A stretch of 30,109 nt of DNA, taken from a virus. Location: positions 1 to 30,109 of the IMG/VR virus record IMGVR_UViG_3300019093_000041, one strand, 5' to 3'. Every line of letters starts with the position of its first letter. The first letter of the stretch is position 1. The notes under the pieces are model-generated. The model was not told where the DNA came from. It made no database searches and worked only from the letters and a program-made list of their open reading frames with translations. Below, piece by piece: positions 22,195 to 30,109 of this stretch. Position numbers and translations under genes: made by a program.

Positions 22195-24321
22195 ATGCCA
22201 TTTCTTCTAAAAGACACGATTCACCAATCATTGGCTGAGACTGTCTATAATGAGATATTATCTCGTAGATCAAATTATTATTACTTTATTGGTAATGTAA
22301 TAGAGTGGGCAGATGAAAATAACCCGCCCACTCCAGAGGTAACTCAAGACTATGAATACAATACCCGTAATAGTATTATAGCGGTAAAGAAAATAAATAT
22401 TAAGGATGCTTCTTTATTAGTAACTAGAAGAAATTGGTCGACTGGTACAGTTTACGATCAATTTGATGGTAATTATTCAGCCTCTTACCCTGCTACTTCA
22501 GGTGCTACCAAATTAAAAGATGCTACTTTTTATGTTTTATCTAGCAATTTTAATGTTTATGTGTGCTTGTTTAATAAAAACGGAGCAGCTTCAACTGTTG
22601 AGCCATCCTTTACAGATGCAACCCCTAATACAACTGCGGATGGTTATATTTGGAAGTACTTATATTCCATTCCGTTATCGCTAAGAAATAGGTTTCTTAC
22701 AAGTACCCTTATGCCCGTTCAACGGGCCGTTACAAATACGTTTTATTCTAACGGTCAAATTAGTAGCGTAGTTATTAATAATGCAGGCACTGGGTATCTA
22801 GGGAATGCATTAGTTACTCTAACAGTTAATGGTGAGTTTTTAGGTCTATCTGGAAATACAGTTGCTACTCTAAGACCTGCGTTTAATACAAGCGGTAAAT
22901 TTATTGATGTTATTATTGATAACCCAGGTGTTAACTATAAGACAGCTACTATCAGTATTACAGATTCACTAGGATCTGGTGAAAGTTTTTACAAAGGTGT
23001 AAGTAATGTTAAAATAATTACACCTGGTACCTTATATCTTACTAATGTTGTGGCTAATACCAGCGTTACTATATCTACTACCGGGAATAGTCAACCTACT
23101 GCCAACGCTGCAGCTAACTTAATTTTTAGTAGTAATGCTCTAGTAGATATTGTTTTAACAAATTCAGGTAGCGGTTATACAACAGCTGCTCAGGCTAATA
23201 CCACAATTAGTATTAGTACATCTGGAAGCAGACAGCCAACTGCTAACGCGTCAGCTAATCTATTCTTTAGCTCTGCTGCAATTTTAAGACCGGTATTATA
23301 TAACGGTACAATAGATAGAGTCTTAATTGAGGATCCAGGTACCGCTTATAGCGCTAATATACAAACCACTATTTCCTTAATAGGGGATGGGACAGGTGCA
23401 GTTTTAACACCATTTATTAATGCTGCGGGTCAATTAGAGGATGTAATTATTGAAGACCCGGGTTCAGGTTATTCTTATGCAGATATTGATATTGTAGGAG
23501 ATGGTACTGGTGCTAATGCCTATACAAACTTATCAATTGGAGATGCTGATACTATACAAAATATAGTAGAGTTATCTGCCGTAGATGGTGCGATATATGC
23601 TTTTAGAGTACATAATGCTGGCAATGGATATTCTTACGCTAACGTATCCGTATCTGGAGACGGAACCGGGTTCTTAGGTAATGTAGTTTTAGCTAACAAT
23701 ACTGTAAGTTATATTACGGTTACCACTCCTGGACTAGGGTATACTCATGCAAATGTTGTCATTACCGGTAATGGTGCAAATGCCAACGTTTCTGCAATCT
23801 TATCTCCCTATAACGGTCATGGGTTTGATCCAGTAAAGCAATTATTTGCCGATACCATCCTATTGTACTCTACGATAAATAATGAAGCCAATCAAGGTGT
23901 AGTAGTTAATAATGACTATAGACAATTTGGTATTATTAAAGATGTTAAGAAATTTGCAAGTGATGATGTTTATTCTAATATTATCGGAAGCAGCTGCTAC
24001 CTAGTTACTGTTAATAGTATTGGTAGTTTAGCTAGAGACACAGTGCTATCATTAAGTGATAATACTTCTAAGAAATTTGAAGTAATAGAAACAGTTCCGG
24101 CTACTAATCAAATATTAATTAATAACAAAAATAACTATTCTATAGTAGCAACTAATGTATTAGTAGATGCTCTATCAAATACCAATTATACTATTACAAC
24201 AGTTAATAATACACCGAGTATAAATAAATTCAGCGGCGATCTTTTATATATTGATAACAGAACGACGGTCAGTTACAGTGACCAACAATTAGTAACTCTT
24301 AAAACAATTATAAGATTATAA
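22195..24321 (+). CDS. 8: gp8 baseplate wedge protein with an inserted repeat array
   Basis: A 708-residue protein, about twice T4 gp8 (334 residues). Residues 1-185 match gp8 (YYYFIGNVIEWADE, then RRNWSTGTVYDQFDGNY and DGYIWKYLYSIPLSLRNRF). Residues about 190-540 hold around seven beta repeats of the form pGxGY..A.v.i.GdGtGA (DPGSGYSYADIDIVGDGTGA is a clear one). From about 540 the gp8 pattern resumes (NGHGFDPVKQLFADTILLYS, then DYRQFGIIKDVKKFASDDVY). The array therefore seems inserted in the middle of the wedge protein. No Shine-Dalgarno is seen; the ATG lies 1 nt after the previous stop, and the end is TAATG-coupled to the next gene. Confidence 0.82.
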   Translation: MPFLLKDTIHQSLAETVYNEILSRRSNYYYFIGNVIEWADENNPPTPEVTQDYEYNTRNSIIAVKKINIKDASLLVTRRNWSTGTVYDQFDGNYSASYPATSGATKLKDATFYVLSSNFNVYVCLFNKNGAASTVEPSFTDATPNTTADGYIWKYLYSIPLSLRNRFLTSTLMPVQRAVTNTFYSNGQISSVVINNAGTGYLGNALVTLTVNGEFLGLSGNTVATLRPAFNTSGKFIDVIIDNPGVNYKTATISITDSLGSGESFYKGVSNVKIITPGTLYLTNVVANTSVTISTTGNSQPTANAAANLIFSSNALVDIVLTNSGSGYTTAAQANTTISISTSGSRQPTANASANLFFSSAAILRPVLYNGTIDRVLIEDPGTAYSANIQTTISLIGDGTGAVLTPFINAAGQLEDVIIEDPGSGYSYADIDIVGDGTGANAYTNLSIGDADTIQNIVELSAVDGAIYAFRVHNAGNGYSYANVSVSGDGTGFLGNVVLANNTVSYITVTTPGLGYTHANVVITGNGANANVSAILSPYNGHGFDPVKQLFADTILLYSTINNEANQGVVVNNDYRQFGIIKDVKKFASDDVYSNIIGSSCYLVTVNSIGSLARDTVLSLSDNTSKKFEVIETVPATNQILINNKNNYSIVATNVLVDALSNTNYTITTVNNTPSINKFSGDLLYIDNRTTVSYSDQQLVTLKTIIRL
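24219..24226 (+). promoter_or_regulatory. Internal late promoter box TATAAATA
   Basis: A perfect TATAAATA lies inside gp8, about 95 bp before the ATG of the 1444-residue gene. It may be a secondary late promoter for that gene, or a chance match in AT-rich coding DNA. Confidence 0.35.
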
Positions 24322-27300
24322 TGAAAACCTACCCTACTACCCCCTATTATGATGATTACGATGAAACTAAAAACTTCTATCGTGTTCTGTTTAAACCAGG
24401 TCGTGCGGTTCAAGCTCGTGAATTAACTCAGATGCAGACCCTTATTCAGGGGCAAATTGAGCGGTTTGGTAAGAATATATTTAAAGAAGGTTCTATAGTT
24501 ATTCCTGGTGAGCAGGTGTATGATACTAGATACAAATTTGTTAAGCTTGCTACAAGCTACAACTCAGTTATTGCAGATGATGTTATTGATGGGCTAGTAG
24601 ATTCTATTGTTGTCGGTCAGACGACAGGGGTTAGGGCATTAGTAATTAATTATGAATTTGCTACTGATACCGACTCACCTACAATCTACGTTAAATATTT
24701 AAATTCAGGTACAGATGGTACAACAACAACATTCAGTAGTTCAGAAGTTTTAATTACAGAAGATGGTTTAACTTCTGTACAAGCAATTGCAGCTTCGTCA
24801 ACTGGTACAGGAACTGCCTTCTCTACAACAAGCGGAGCTTTATTTGTTAAAGGTTCATTTGTATACTACCCCGAACAAACTCTAATCGTTGAAAAATACG
24901 CAGTACCATCTAATGTTATTATTGGATTTGAAATTACTGAAAGCATAGTTACAAGTGATATTGATGAATCTTTATTAGACCCTGCAATCGAAACTTATAA
25001 TTATTTTGCTCCAGGAGCTGATCGCTATAAAATAGCATTAACTTTAGCTAAAAGAAATTTTACCGTTACAGATACTGATGAGGCTAATTTTGTTGAGGTT
25101 GTAAGAGTACAAGATAATGAAATTATAAGACAAACTATAAATTCTAGTTATAATGTTTTAAATGATACATTAGCTAGAAGAACTTTCGATGAGTCTGGAG
25201 ACTACACAGTAACCCCATATCGGGTTCAGCTTAAAGAGCATTTAAGAACTACTAATGCAAATACCCAGATCACGGTAGTTGATGGCATGTATACTGCCAG
25301 TCAAGGTGGTAATGCTTCTCTATTTTTTAATGTAGTAGCTCCAGGCAAAGCATATGTTAAAGGCTATGAGATTGATTCAATTCGTACTAAATATGTTTCA
25401 CAAGAAAAAGCTCGTGATTTTGTCTCCGTAACTAATAGTACAATTGCAACACCATTTGGTAATTATGTACTTGCTACTAATATCAACAGTATTCCAGACC
25501 TTGCTAATTTAGCTACTTTAAGTCTGTTTAATCAATATACAAGCGTTGTAGCCTCTCCTGCTGGAACAAAAATTGGTACGGCTAAGATTAGATCTATTGA
25601 GTTTGATTCAGGCACCATTGGTACAGCTACAGCAGTCTATAAGTTATATTTGTTTGATATCATAATGGAATCAGGGTTCTCTTTTACCCATGATGTTAAA
25701 CAGCTGTACTTTGATAATGCTAGTTATGAAGACTTCACGGCAGATATTGTTCCTACAGCCACCGCTTTAGTTGGAACTGTAACGTCTAATTCTCTAAGTA
25801 ATACTATTATTGGGGTAGGTACATCGTTTACAACTCAATTAGCTACAGGGGATTATATTACTCTCGGTACTCAGAGTTTAAGAATTATGAATGTTGCGAG
25901 TGCGTATTCAGCAAACGTTACACCTAGACCTTCTAGTAATCTAGCAGGTGTAACTTATAGCTATCAAACAGCTACAATACAAGATTCGGCTCTTAATTCT
26001 TATATATTCCCATTACCATACAGTGTAATAAAATCGGTAGATACGGGAGGTACGGCAACAACCTATACCTCACGCCGTGTTTACTCAAGAACTCTGTCAG
26101 GAGGTAATGTATCGATTACTGCAGGTACAGACGAAGTTTTTAATGGGTTCTCTACAGACAATTATCAACTGGTAATTACATCTGGGGGTAATGCAGGTAG
26201 TTATATTAATCTTACAAGTGCAAATATTACAAGATCGGGTTCCCCTACTGGTAAAACCCTTACTGTAACATTGTATCCAACATATACTAATGAAGATGTC
26301 GTAATTGTAACTACGTTACAAAAGTCTAATTCGGCAGCAGATAAAAAAGTTAAAACTATTGTATCTAATGCAACTGTAGATTATACAACTGAAAATACTT
26401 GTACAGCAGCTACTATCACTTTAGGTAAAGCAGACATATATCAGCTTTCTAACGTTAAAATGTCTTCTAATGCTTTTGGAACTGCATATTTTTCAACGGG
26501 TGAAATTGATATTACAGATAGATTTATTTTTGATAATGGCCAAAGAAATACTTATTATGATGTTGGTACAATCAAAATTAAACCAGAAGCTGCAAAGCCC
26601 ACCGGTCCTATTAGAATTACATTTAATTATTTTACCCATGGAGCTGGGGACTACTTTTCAGTAGAGTCTTACAACGGTATTGATTATAAAGACATACCTA
26701 GCTTTACATCTGGGGGGATAACTTATAGTCTAAGAGATTGTTTAGATTTTAGGTCAAGAATAAATGATGCTGGTACAGGGTTTACAGGTACAGGTGCTAG
26801 TGTAACAGAATTTCCAGACTTTGAAAATGATGTTATTACTAATTTTGAATATTTCCTACCTAGAATTGATAAACTTGTATTAGATAGAACTGGTCGAATT
26901 AGAGTTGTAAAGGGTATAAGCTCGCTTAATCCTGTAGAGCCTCTTACGCCAAGCGATGCTATGGTGTTATATATTCATAAGCAAAAAGCCTATGTTTTTG
27001 ATATAACTAAAGACATTACTATATTCCCTGTAGATAATAAACGATTTACCATGCGGGATATTGGACGTATTGAAAATAGAGTTAAAAATCTCGAATACTA
27101 TACATCGTTAAGTTTAGCTGAAAAAGATACACAGATCTTTCAAATTAAAGATGCACAGGGGTTTGATAGATTTAAAAATGGATTTGTAGTTGATTCCTTT
27201 ACTGGGCATGGTATTGGAGACCCTACTAATATTGATTACGCTACAGCTATTGACTTTAACAAGAAAGAAGCTAGACCGTTATGTGAAACTAGATTTATTA

Positions 27301-28655
27301 AACTAAAAGAACAGACTACTGCTGCAGCAGATAGAACGGCTAATAATTATGTTTTAGTTGGAGATCTATATACTTTACCATATACAGAAGAAGCATTTAT
27401 TACTAATGCTAAGTCTAGTAAAACAGTTAATTTGAACCCATTCAATGTAGTCTTGTTTAGCGGCCGCGTAACTTTAGATCCTCCTTCTGATATTTGGTTT
27501 GATGATAAAAGAATACCTGATGTTTATAGGAATGTACAGGGGGATTATGATTCTTTGTTAGCTGATGCTAAAGCCAAGGGTAAGTATGGTACTGTATGGG
27601 GTAACTGGAGAGATTTGCGCTTTGGTAATTCAGGTAATGAATTAGTACAGCAACAAGATGGTATTAACTATACGGTAGCAGAAACTATTAATACTACAGT
27701 AAATAATGATATTGTAGTTTCAAAGACCGTTATACCTAAGATGCGAAATGCTGTTATTAAATTTAACGCCGAAGGTATGAAGCCTAATACAAGATTATAT
27801 GCATATTTTAATTCTATTGATGTAACGCCATATTTGAATAGGGAAACTAACACTATTAGTATAAATGATCCTAATTTTTATGCCAATGCAGCCAGCAGCT
27901 ATGAATTTATTGCTAGCCCGATCCTAACCAATGCATCTGGTAATGCAAGTGGTTACTTTAGCTATATAGCAGATATTCATAATTTTAATACAGGAGCTTA
28001 TACATTTAGATTAACTGACTCTTCAATTAATACGGTAGCTGATCAAGAGACTTTTGCAGAAGCTGCATTTAATAGTTCAGGTGAGGTAAGAAGTATAGCT
28101 AATGAAATTGTGTCTACCAGAAACGCTAAACTAGATTCCACGATTGTAACACAAGAAAGAACTGTGGTTATAGCTAGCAGTGGAGGCGGCGGCGGCGGCG
28201 GCGGCGGCGGTAATGATAGTAATGATAGTCCTCCAGTAGCAGCGGTATATAATGTGGTTGGAGGCTATTTAACTCAAGTGTATGTTAATGCTTTTGGAAG
28301 GCAGCCAGATGCTGGTGGGTTAACATATTGGTCAGGTAAATTTGCTGAACAAGGCATTACAGCTGCAACATTGAGTAACATGACAATTAGTACCGGTTCT
28401 GGAGGGGCTCTTTCGGGAGTTTTAACCAATGTGAATACTAATGCAGCCCTTGTTTTAAAGGCAACGGCTGACATAATATCTGCTGGGGTCGCTAAAAATG
28501 AAAACAGCGCAAACGGATTACTTGGGCACCTTACAACAGAAAATAACTTTCTTACTTCTGCTCAAGCTGTTAACAGTATATCAGCTACACTTGTCGCTTC
28601 GACAGCCAATGGATCCAGCGCTGGAGCACTAACAGCAAGAGCAATTTTAAAATAA
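24321..28655 (+). CDS. Large baseplate/fibre protein with DUF4815-like start and DUF4214 domain
   Basis: A 1444-residue protein. The N-terminal block (YYDDYDETKNFYRVLFKPGR, then AVQARELTQMQTLIQGQIER and FGKNIFKEGSIVIPGE) matches the DUF4815 family of T4-like cyanophage structural proteins that occupy the gp9/gp10 place. The middle is beta-rich. Near residues 1288-1297 ten consecutive Gly residues, encoded by GGA, eight GGC and GGT, form a hinge. After it, residues about 1313-1440 carry a DUF4214 domain (YVNAFGRQPDAGGLTYW), known from bacterial surface adhesins and S-layer-type proteins. This end may contact the host surface. TAATG-coupled to gp8. The function as fibre anchor plus adhesin is inference. 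Confidence 0.8.
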   Translation: MKTYPTTPYYDDYDETKNFYRVLFKPGRAVQARELTQMQTLIQGQIERFGKNIFKEGSIVIPGEQVYDTRYKFVKLATSYNSVIADDVIDGLVDSIVVGQTTGVRALVINYEFATDTDSPTIYVKYLNSGTDGTTTTFSSSEVLITEDGLTSVQAIAASSTGTGTAFSTTSGALFVKGSFVYYPEQTLIVEKYAVPSNVIIGFEITESIVTSDIDESLLDPAIETYNYFAPGADRYKIALTLAKRNFTVTDTDEANFVEVVRVQDNEIIRQTINSSYNVLNDTLARRTFDESGDYTVTPYRVQLKEHLRTTNANTQITVVDGMYTASQGGNASLFFNVVAPGKAYVKGYEIDSIRTKYVSQEKARDFVSVTNSTIATPFGNYVLATNINSIPDLANLATLSLFNQYTSVVASPAGTKIGTAKIRSIEFDSGTIGTATAVYKLYLFDIIMESGFSFTHDVKQLYFDNASYEDFTADIVPTATALVGTVTSNSLSNTIIGVGTSFTTQLATGDYITLGTQSLRIMNVASAYSANVTPRPSSNLAGVTYSYQTATIQDSALNSYIFPLPYSVIKSVDTGGTATTYTSRRVYSRTLSGGNVSITAGTDEVFNGFSTDNYQLVITSGGNAGSYINLTSANITRSGSPTGKTLTVTLYPTYTNEDVVIVTTLQKSNSAADKKVKTIVSNATVDYTTENTCTAATITLGKADIYQLSNVKMSSNAFGTAYFSTGEIDITDRFIFDNGQRNTYYDVGTIKIKPEAAKPTGPIRITFNYFTHGAGDYFSVESYNGIDYKDIPSFTSGGITYSLRDCLDFRSRINDAGTGFTGTGASVTEFPDFENDVITNFEYFLPRIDKLVLDRTGRIRVVKGISSLNPVEPLTPSDAMVLYIHKQKAYVFDITKDITIFPVDNKRFTMRDIGRIENRVKNLEYYTSLSLAEKDTQIFQIKDAQGFDRFKNGFVVDSFTGHGIGDPTNIDYATAIDFNKKEARPLCETRFIKLKEQTTAAADRTANNYVLVGDLYTLPYTEEAFITNAKSSKTVNLNPFNVVLFSGRVTLDPPSDIWFDDKRIPDVYRNVQGDYDSLLADAKAKGKYGTVWGNWRDLRFGNSGNELVQQQDGINYTVAETINTTVNNDIVVSKTVIPKMRNAVIKFNAEGMKPNTRLYAYFNSIDVTPYLNRETNTISINDPNFYANAASSYEFIASPILTNASGNASGYFSYIADIHNFNTGAYTFRLTDSSINTVADQETFAEAAFNSSGEVRSIANEIVSTRNAKLDSTIVTQERTVVIASSGGGGGGGGGGNDSNDSPPVAAVYNVVGGYLTQVYVNAFGRQPDAGGLTYWSGKFAEQGITAATLSNMTISTGSGGALSGVLTNVNTNAALVLKATADIISAGVAKNENSANGLLGHLTTENNFLTSAQAVNSISATLVASTANGSSAGALTARAILK
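28185..28208 (+). repeat. (GGC)8 microsatellite encoding a polyglycine hinge
   Basis: Eight uninterrupted GGC codons (28185-28208) follow GGA and precede GGT, giving ten Gly. This is a GC-rich island in AT-rich DNA. Gain or loss of units would keep the reading frame and change only linker length before the DUF4214 domain. Confidence 0.9.
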
Positions 28656-28662
28656 AAAAAAT

Positions 28663-30109
28663 ATGGCATATACTTTATTAGACCCATTAGCACAAACTTT
28701 TCTTATTGATACCCCGAGTATTGTTACAAAAGTTGATTTGTATTTTTCAGCAAAAGACACCTCTTTACCTGCGCATATTGCTATTAGAAAAAATGTAAAT
28801 GGGGATCCCGGTCCCTATGTAGTACCTTTTTCTCAAGCCTATCTATATCCTAGTACTGTAAATGTTACTAGTAATGCTAATGTAGCAACTACTGTAACTT
28901 TTTCAAGCCCTATATTTTTAGATATTGGTGAGTATTCTTTAACTCTAGGTTCAGACTCCAAAAACTATAGGGTGTGGGTATCTGAGCTAGATGGTATTGA
29001 TACGGTAACAACAAAAAGAATTACCGAGCAACCGTATGTAGGTACACTTTATCAATCCCAGAACGCTTCTTCTTGGACACCTAAGCAGGCAGAAGACTTA
29101 AAGTTTAAGTTGTATCGAGCAGTATTTAATACTGGTGCAACTGGTTCTATTAATTTTCTTCCATTGTTAAATGAATATGAACTTGGGGCTTTAGAAGAAG
29201 ACCCGTTAGAAGTTTTTCCATCTAGTGCCACTCTCCGGGTAAAACATTTTAATCACGGTTTAGCTGATGGTGGCTATGTTATTTTAGGGGGATTATCTAA
29301 TGCTACATCAGTATTAGGTAATGTTAATGCCTTCTTTGGTGTAAATTCTAACACGTTTATAGATGTAGGTCTAGCGGTTTCTAACGTTACATTATCTTCT
29401 TATACAGTTACCCTTCCAACACCTGTTACTGGGGTAACAAAAGCAACTCGGTTTGGGGGTACCAGTATGTTTGCCACCCAAGACACTCAATTTGATACTA
29501 TATTCCCTGTCTTATCTACTATTACTCAGGGTGTAAGCACTGTTACCCCAAGCTATAAAGCTACATCTAAAAGTTATAGTGTGGATTCAGCTTTTACAAA
29601 AATGTCAGTAGATGATAATGATTTAACAGACACTAGGTTGATAGCAGGTAATGCTACTACTCGGTTTAACCTCTCAAATGCAGCTTCCTTTATTTACAAA
29701 GTTGAATTAAATACTACAAATTCTTATATAGCCCCGTTGGTTGACAGTAAGCAAATTGGCCTTATTTTAGCTAAAAATCTAGTTGATACACCGACTTATG
29801 CTAATAAAAATTTATCTTACGATATTAAAACTATAGTAACTGCTAATACCACTGCTAATGTAACCGTACTATCTGGCAACATTAATGGTGCTAATATAGG
29901 TATGATTAATTTTGTAACTACAAACGATATTTCTAATGCTTCTGCAATTGTTAATGGTACATTTATCAATATTACAGGCACAAATCCTAATAACGGTCAG
30001 TTCAGAGTAATTGATGTAATAGACAGTGGTTCAAATGTTAAGATTGTTGAATTAAGCGGTAATGCTCTGACTACTGACTTAAGTGTAAGTAATACCTACA
30101 CTATTACTA
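28663..30109 (+). CDS. Partial baseplate/tail-fibre structural protein, runs off the right edge
   Basis: An open frame of 482 codons with no stop to the window end. The start AYTLLDPLAQTFLIDTPSIV, then TKVDLYFSAKDTSLPAHIAI and IFLDIGEYSLTLGSDSKNYR is a pattern I know from cyanophage fibre or baseplate-periphery proteins (receptor-contact side of the wedge). The rest is beta-rich and Ser/Thr/Asn-rich (TVTLPTPVTGVTKATRFGGT and similar). The ATG is 7 nt after the previous stop, behind a poly-A stretch and without a Shine-Dalgarno. An approximate gp10/gp12-type role is inferred from position only. Confidence 0.75.
   Translation, partial: MAYTLLDPLAQTFLIDTPSIVTKVDLYFSAKDTSLPAHIAIRKNVNGDPGPYVVPFSQAYLYPSTVNVTSNANVATTVTFSSPIFLDIGEYSLTLGSDSKNYRVWVSELDGIDTVTTKRITEQPYVGTLYQSQNASSWTPKQAEDLKFKLYRAVFNTGATGSINFLPLLNEYELGALEEDPLEVFPSSATLRVKHFNHGLADGGYVILGGLSNATSVLGNVNAFFGVNSNTFIDVGLAVSNVTLSSYTVTLPTPVTGVTKATRFGGTSMFATQDTQFDTIFPVLSTITQGVSTVTPSYKATSKSYSVDSAFTKMSVDDNDLTDTRLIAGNATTRFNLSNAASFIYKVELNTTNSYIAPLVDSKQIGLILAKNLVDTPTYANKNLSYDIKTIVTANTTANVTVLSGNINGANIGMINFVTTNDISNASAIVNGTFINITGTNPNNGQFRVIDVIDSGSNVKIVELSGNALTTDLSVSNTYTIT

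Noticed and set aside
1-30109. tRNA genes, CRISPR arrays, insertion sequences, attachment sites
   Set aside because: No cloverleaf, spaced direct-repeat array, transposase or integrase was seen by eye; a tRNA scan was not possible here.

Overview
This AT-rich window is a piece of the structural core of a T4-superfamily myovirus (Caudoviricetes, tailed phage with contractile tail). It shows a late-transcription co-activator (gp33-like), helicase loader (gp59-like), ssDNA-binding protein (gp32), and a nearly continuous set of baseplate hub and wedge genes (gp4, gp54, gp26, gp51, gp48, gp53, gp27-like, gp5, PAAR tip, gp25, gp6, gp8). Protein architecture and gene order resemble marine and freshwater T4-like phages (cyanophage and pelagiphage relatives) more than coliphage T4. 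No host gene, tRNA, CRISPR array or insertion sequence was seen. The host cannot be fixed; one Ala/Lys/Pro-rich exported protein at 3539 resembles proteins common in Betaproteobacteria, which is only a hint.

Layout. (1) 92-3417, plus strand: a small unknown gene, a SleB-type cell wall hydrolase, a membrane protein, gp33, gp59, two small genes and gp32, closely packed. The gp32 frame is broken by an apparent one-base loss near 2834. (2) 3539-3846, plus strand: a small exported Ala/Lys-rich protein with a textbook -1 slippery site (A AAA AAG) directly before its stop and a long stem just after it. A perfect palindromic terminator (3851-3866) separates it from the convergent genes. (3) 10083-3874, minus strand: gp4, an unrecognised 190-residue protein, gp54, gp26, gp51, a holin-like membrane protein and a 1052-residue repeat-bearing protein that is the best tape-measure candidate. 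The gp51 frame has no conventional start upstream of its conserved part and seems to be reached by -1 frameshifting from the end of gp26 at T TTT TTC, like the G/GT tail chaperones of lambda. (4) 10127-30109, plus strand: gp48, gp53, gp27-like hub, a spike split into two genes (OB plus lysozyme-like; beta-helix plus M15 peptidase), a small structural protein, PAAR tip, gp25, gp6, a gp7-position protein, a fibre-like protein, gp8 with a repeat array, a 1444-residue DUF4815/DUF4214 protein and a partial fibre/baseplate gene running off the right edge.

Regulation. T4-type late promoter boxes (NATAAATA) occur at 9630-9637 (-), 10089-10096 (+), 10111-10118 (-), 17576-17583 (+), 21694-21701 (+), 21705-21712 (+) and, inside a gene, 24219-24226 (+). 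Two of them lie exactly 5 nt from an ATG, predicting leaderless late mRNAs. Many late genes overlap as TAATG and lack a clear Shine-Dalgarno sequence, so translational coupling is likely. No stretch over 300 bases lacks a gene; the longest gap is 3418-3538.
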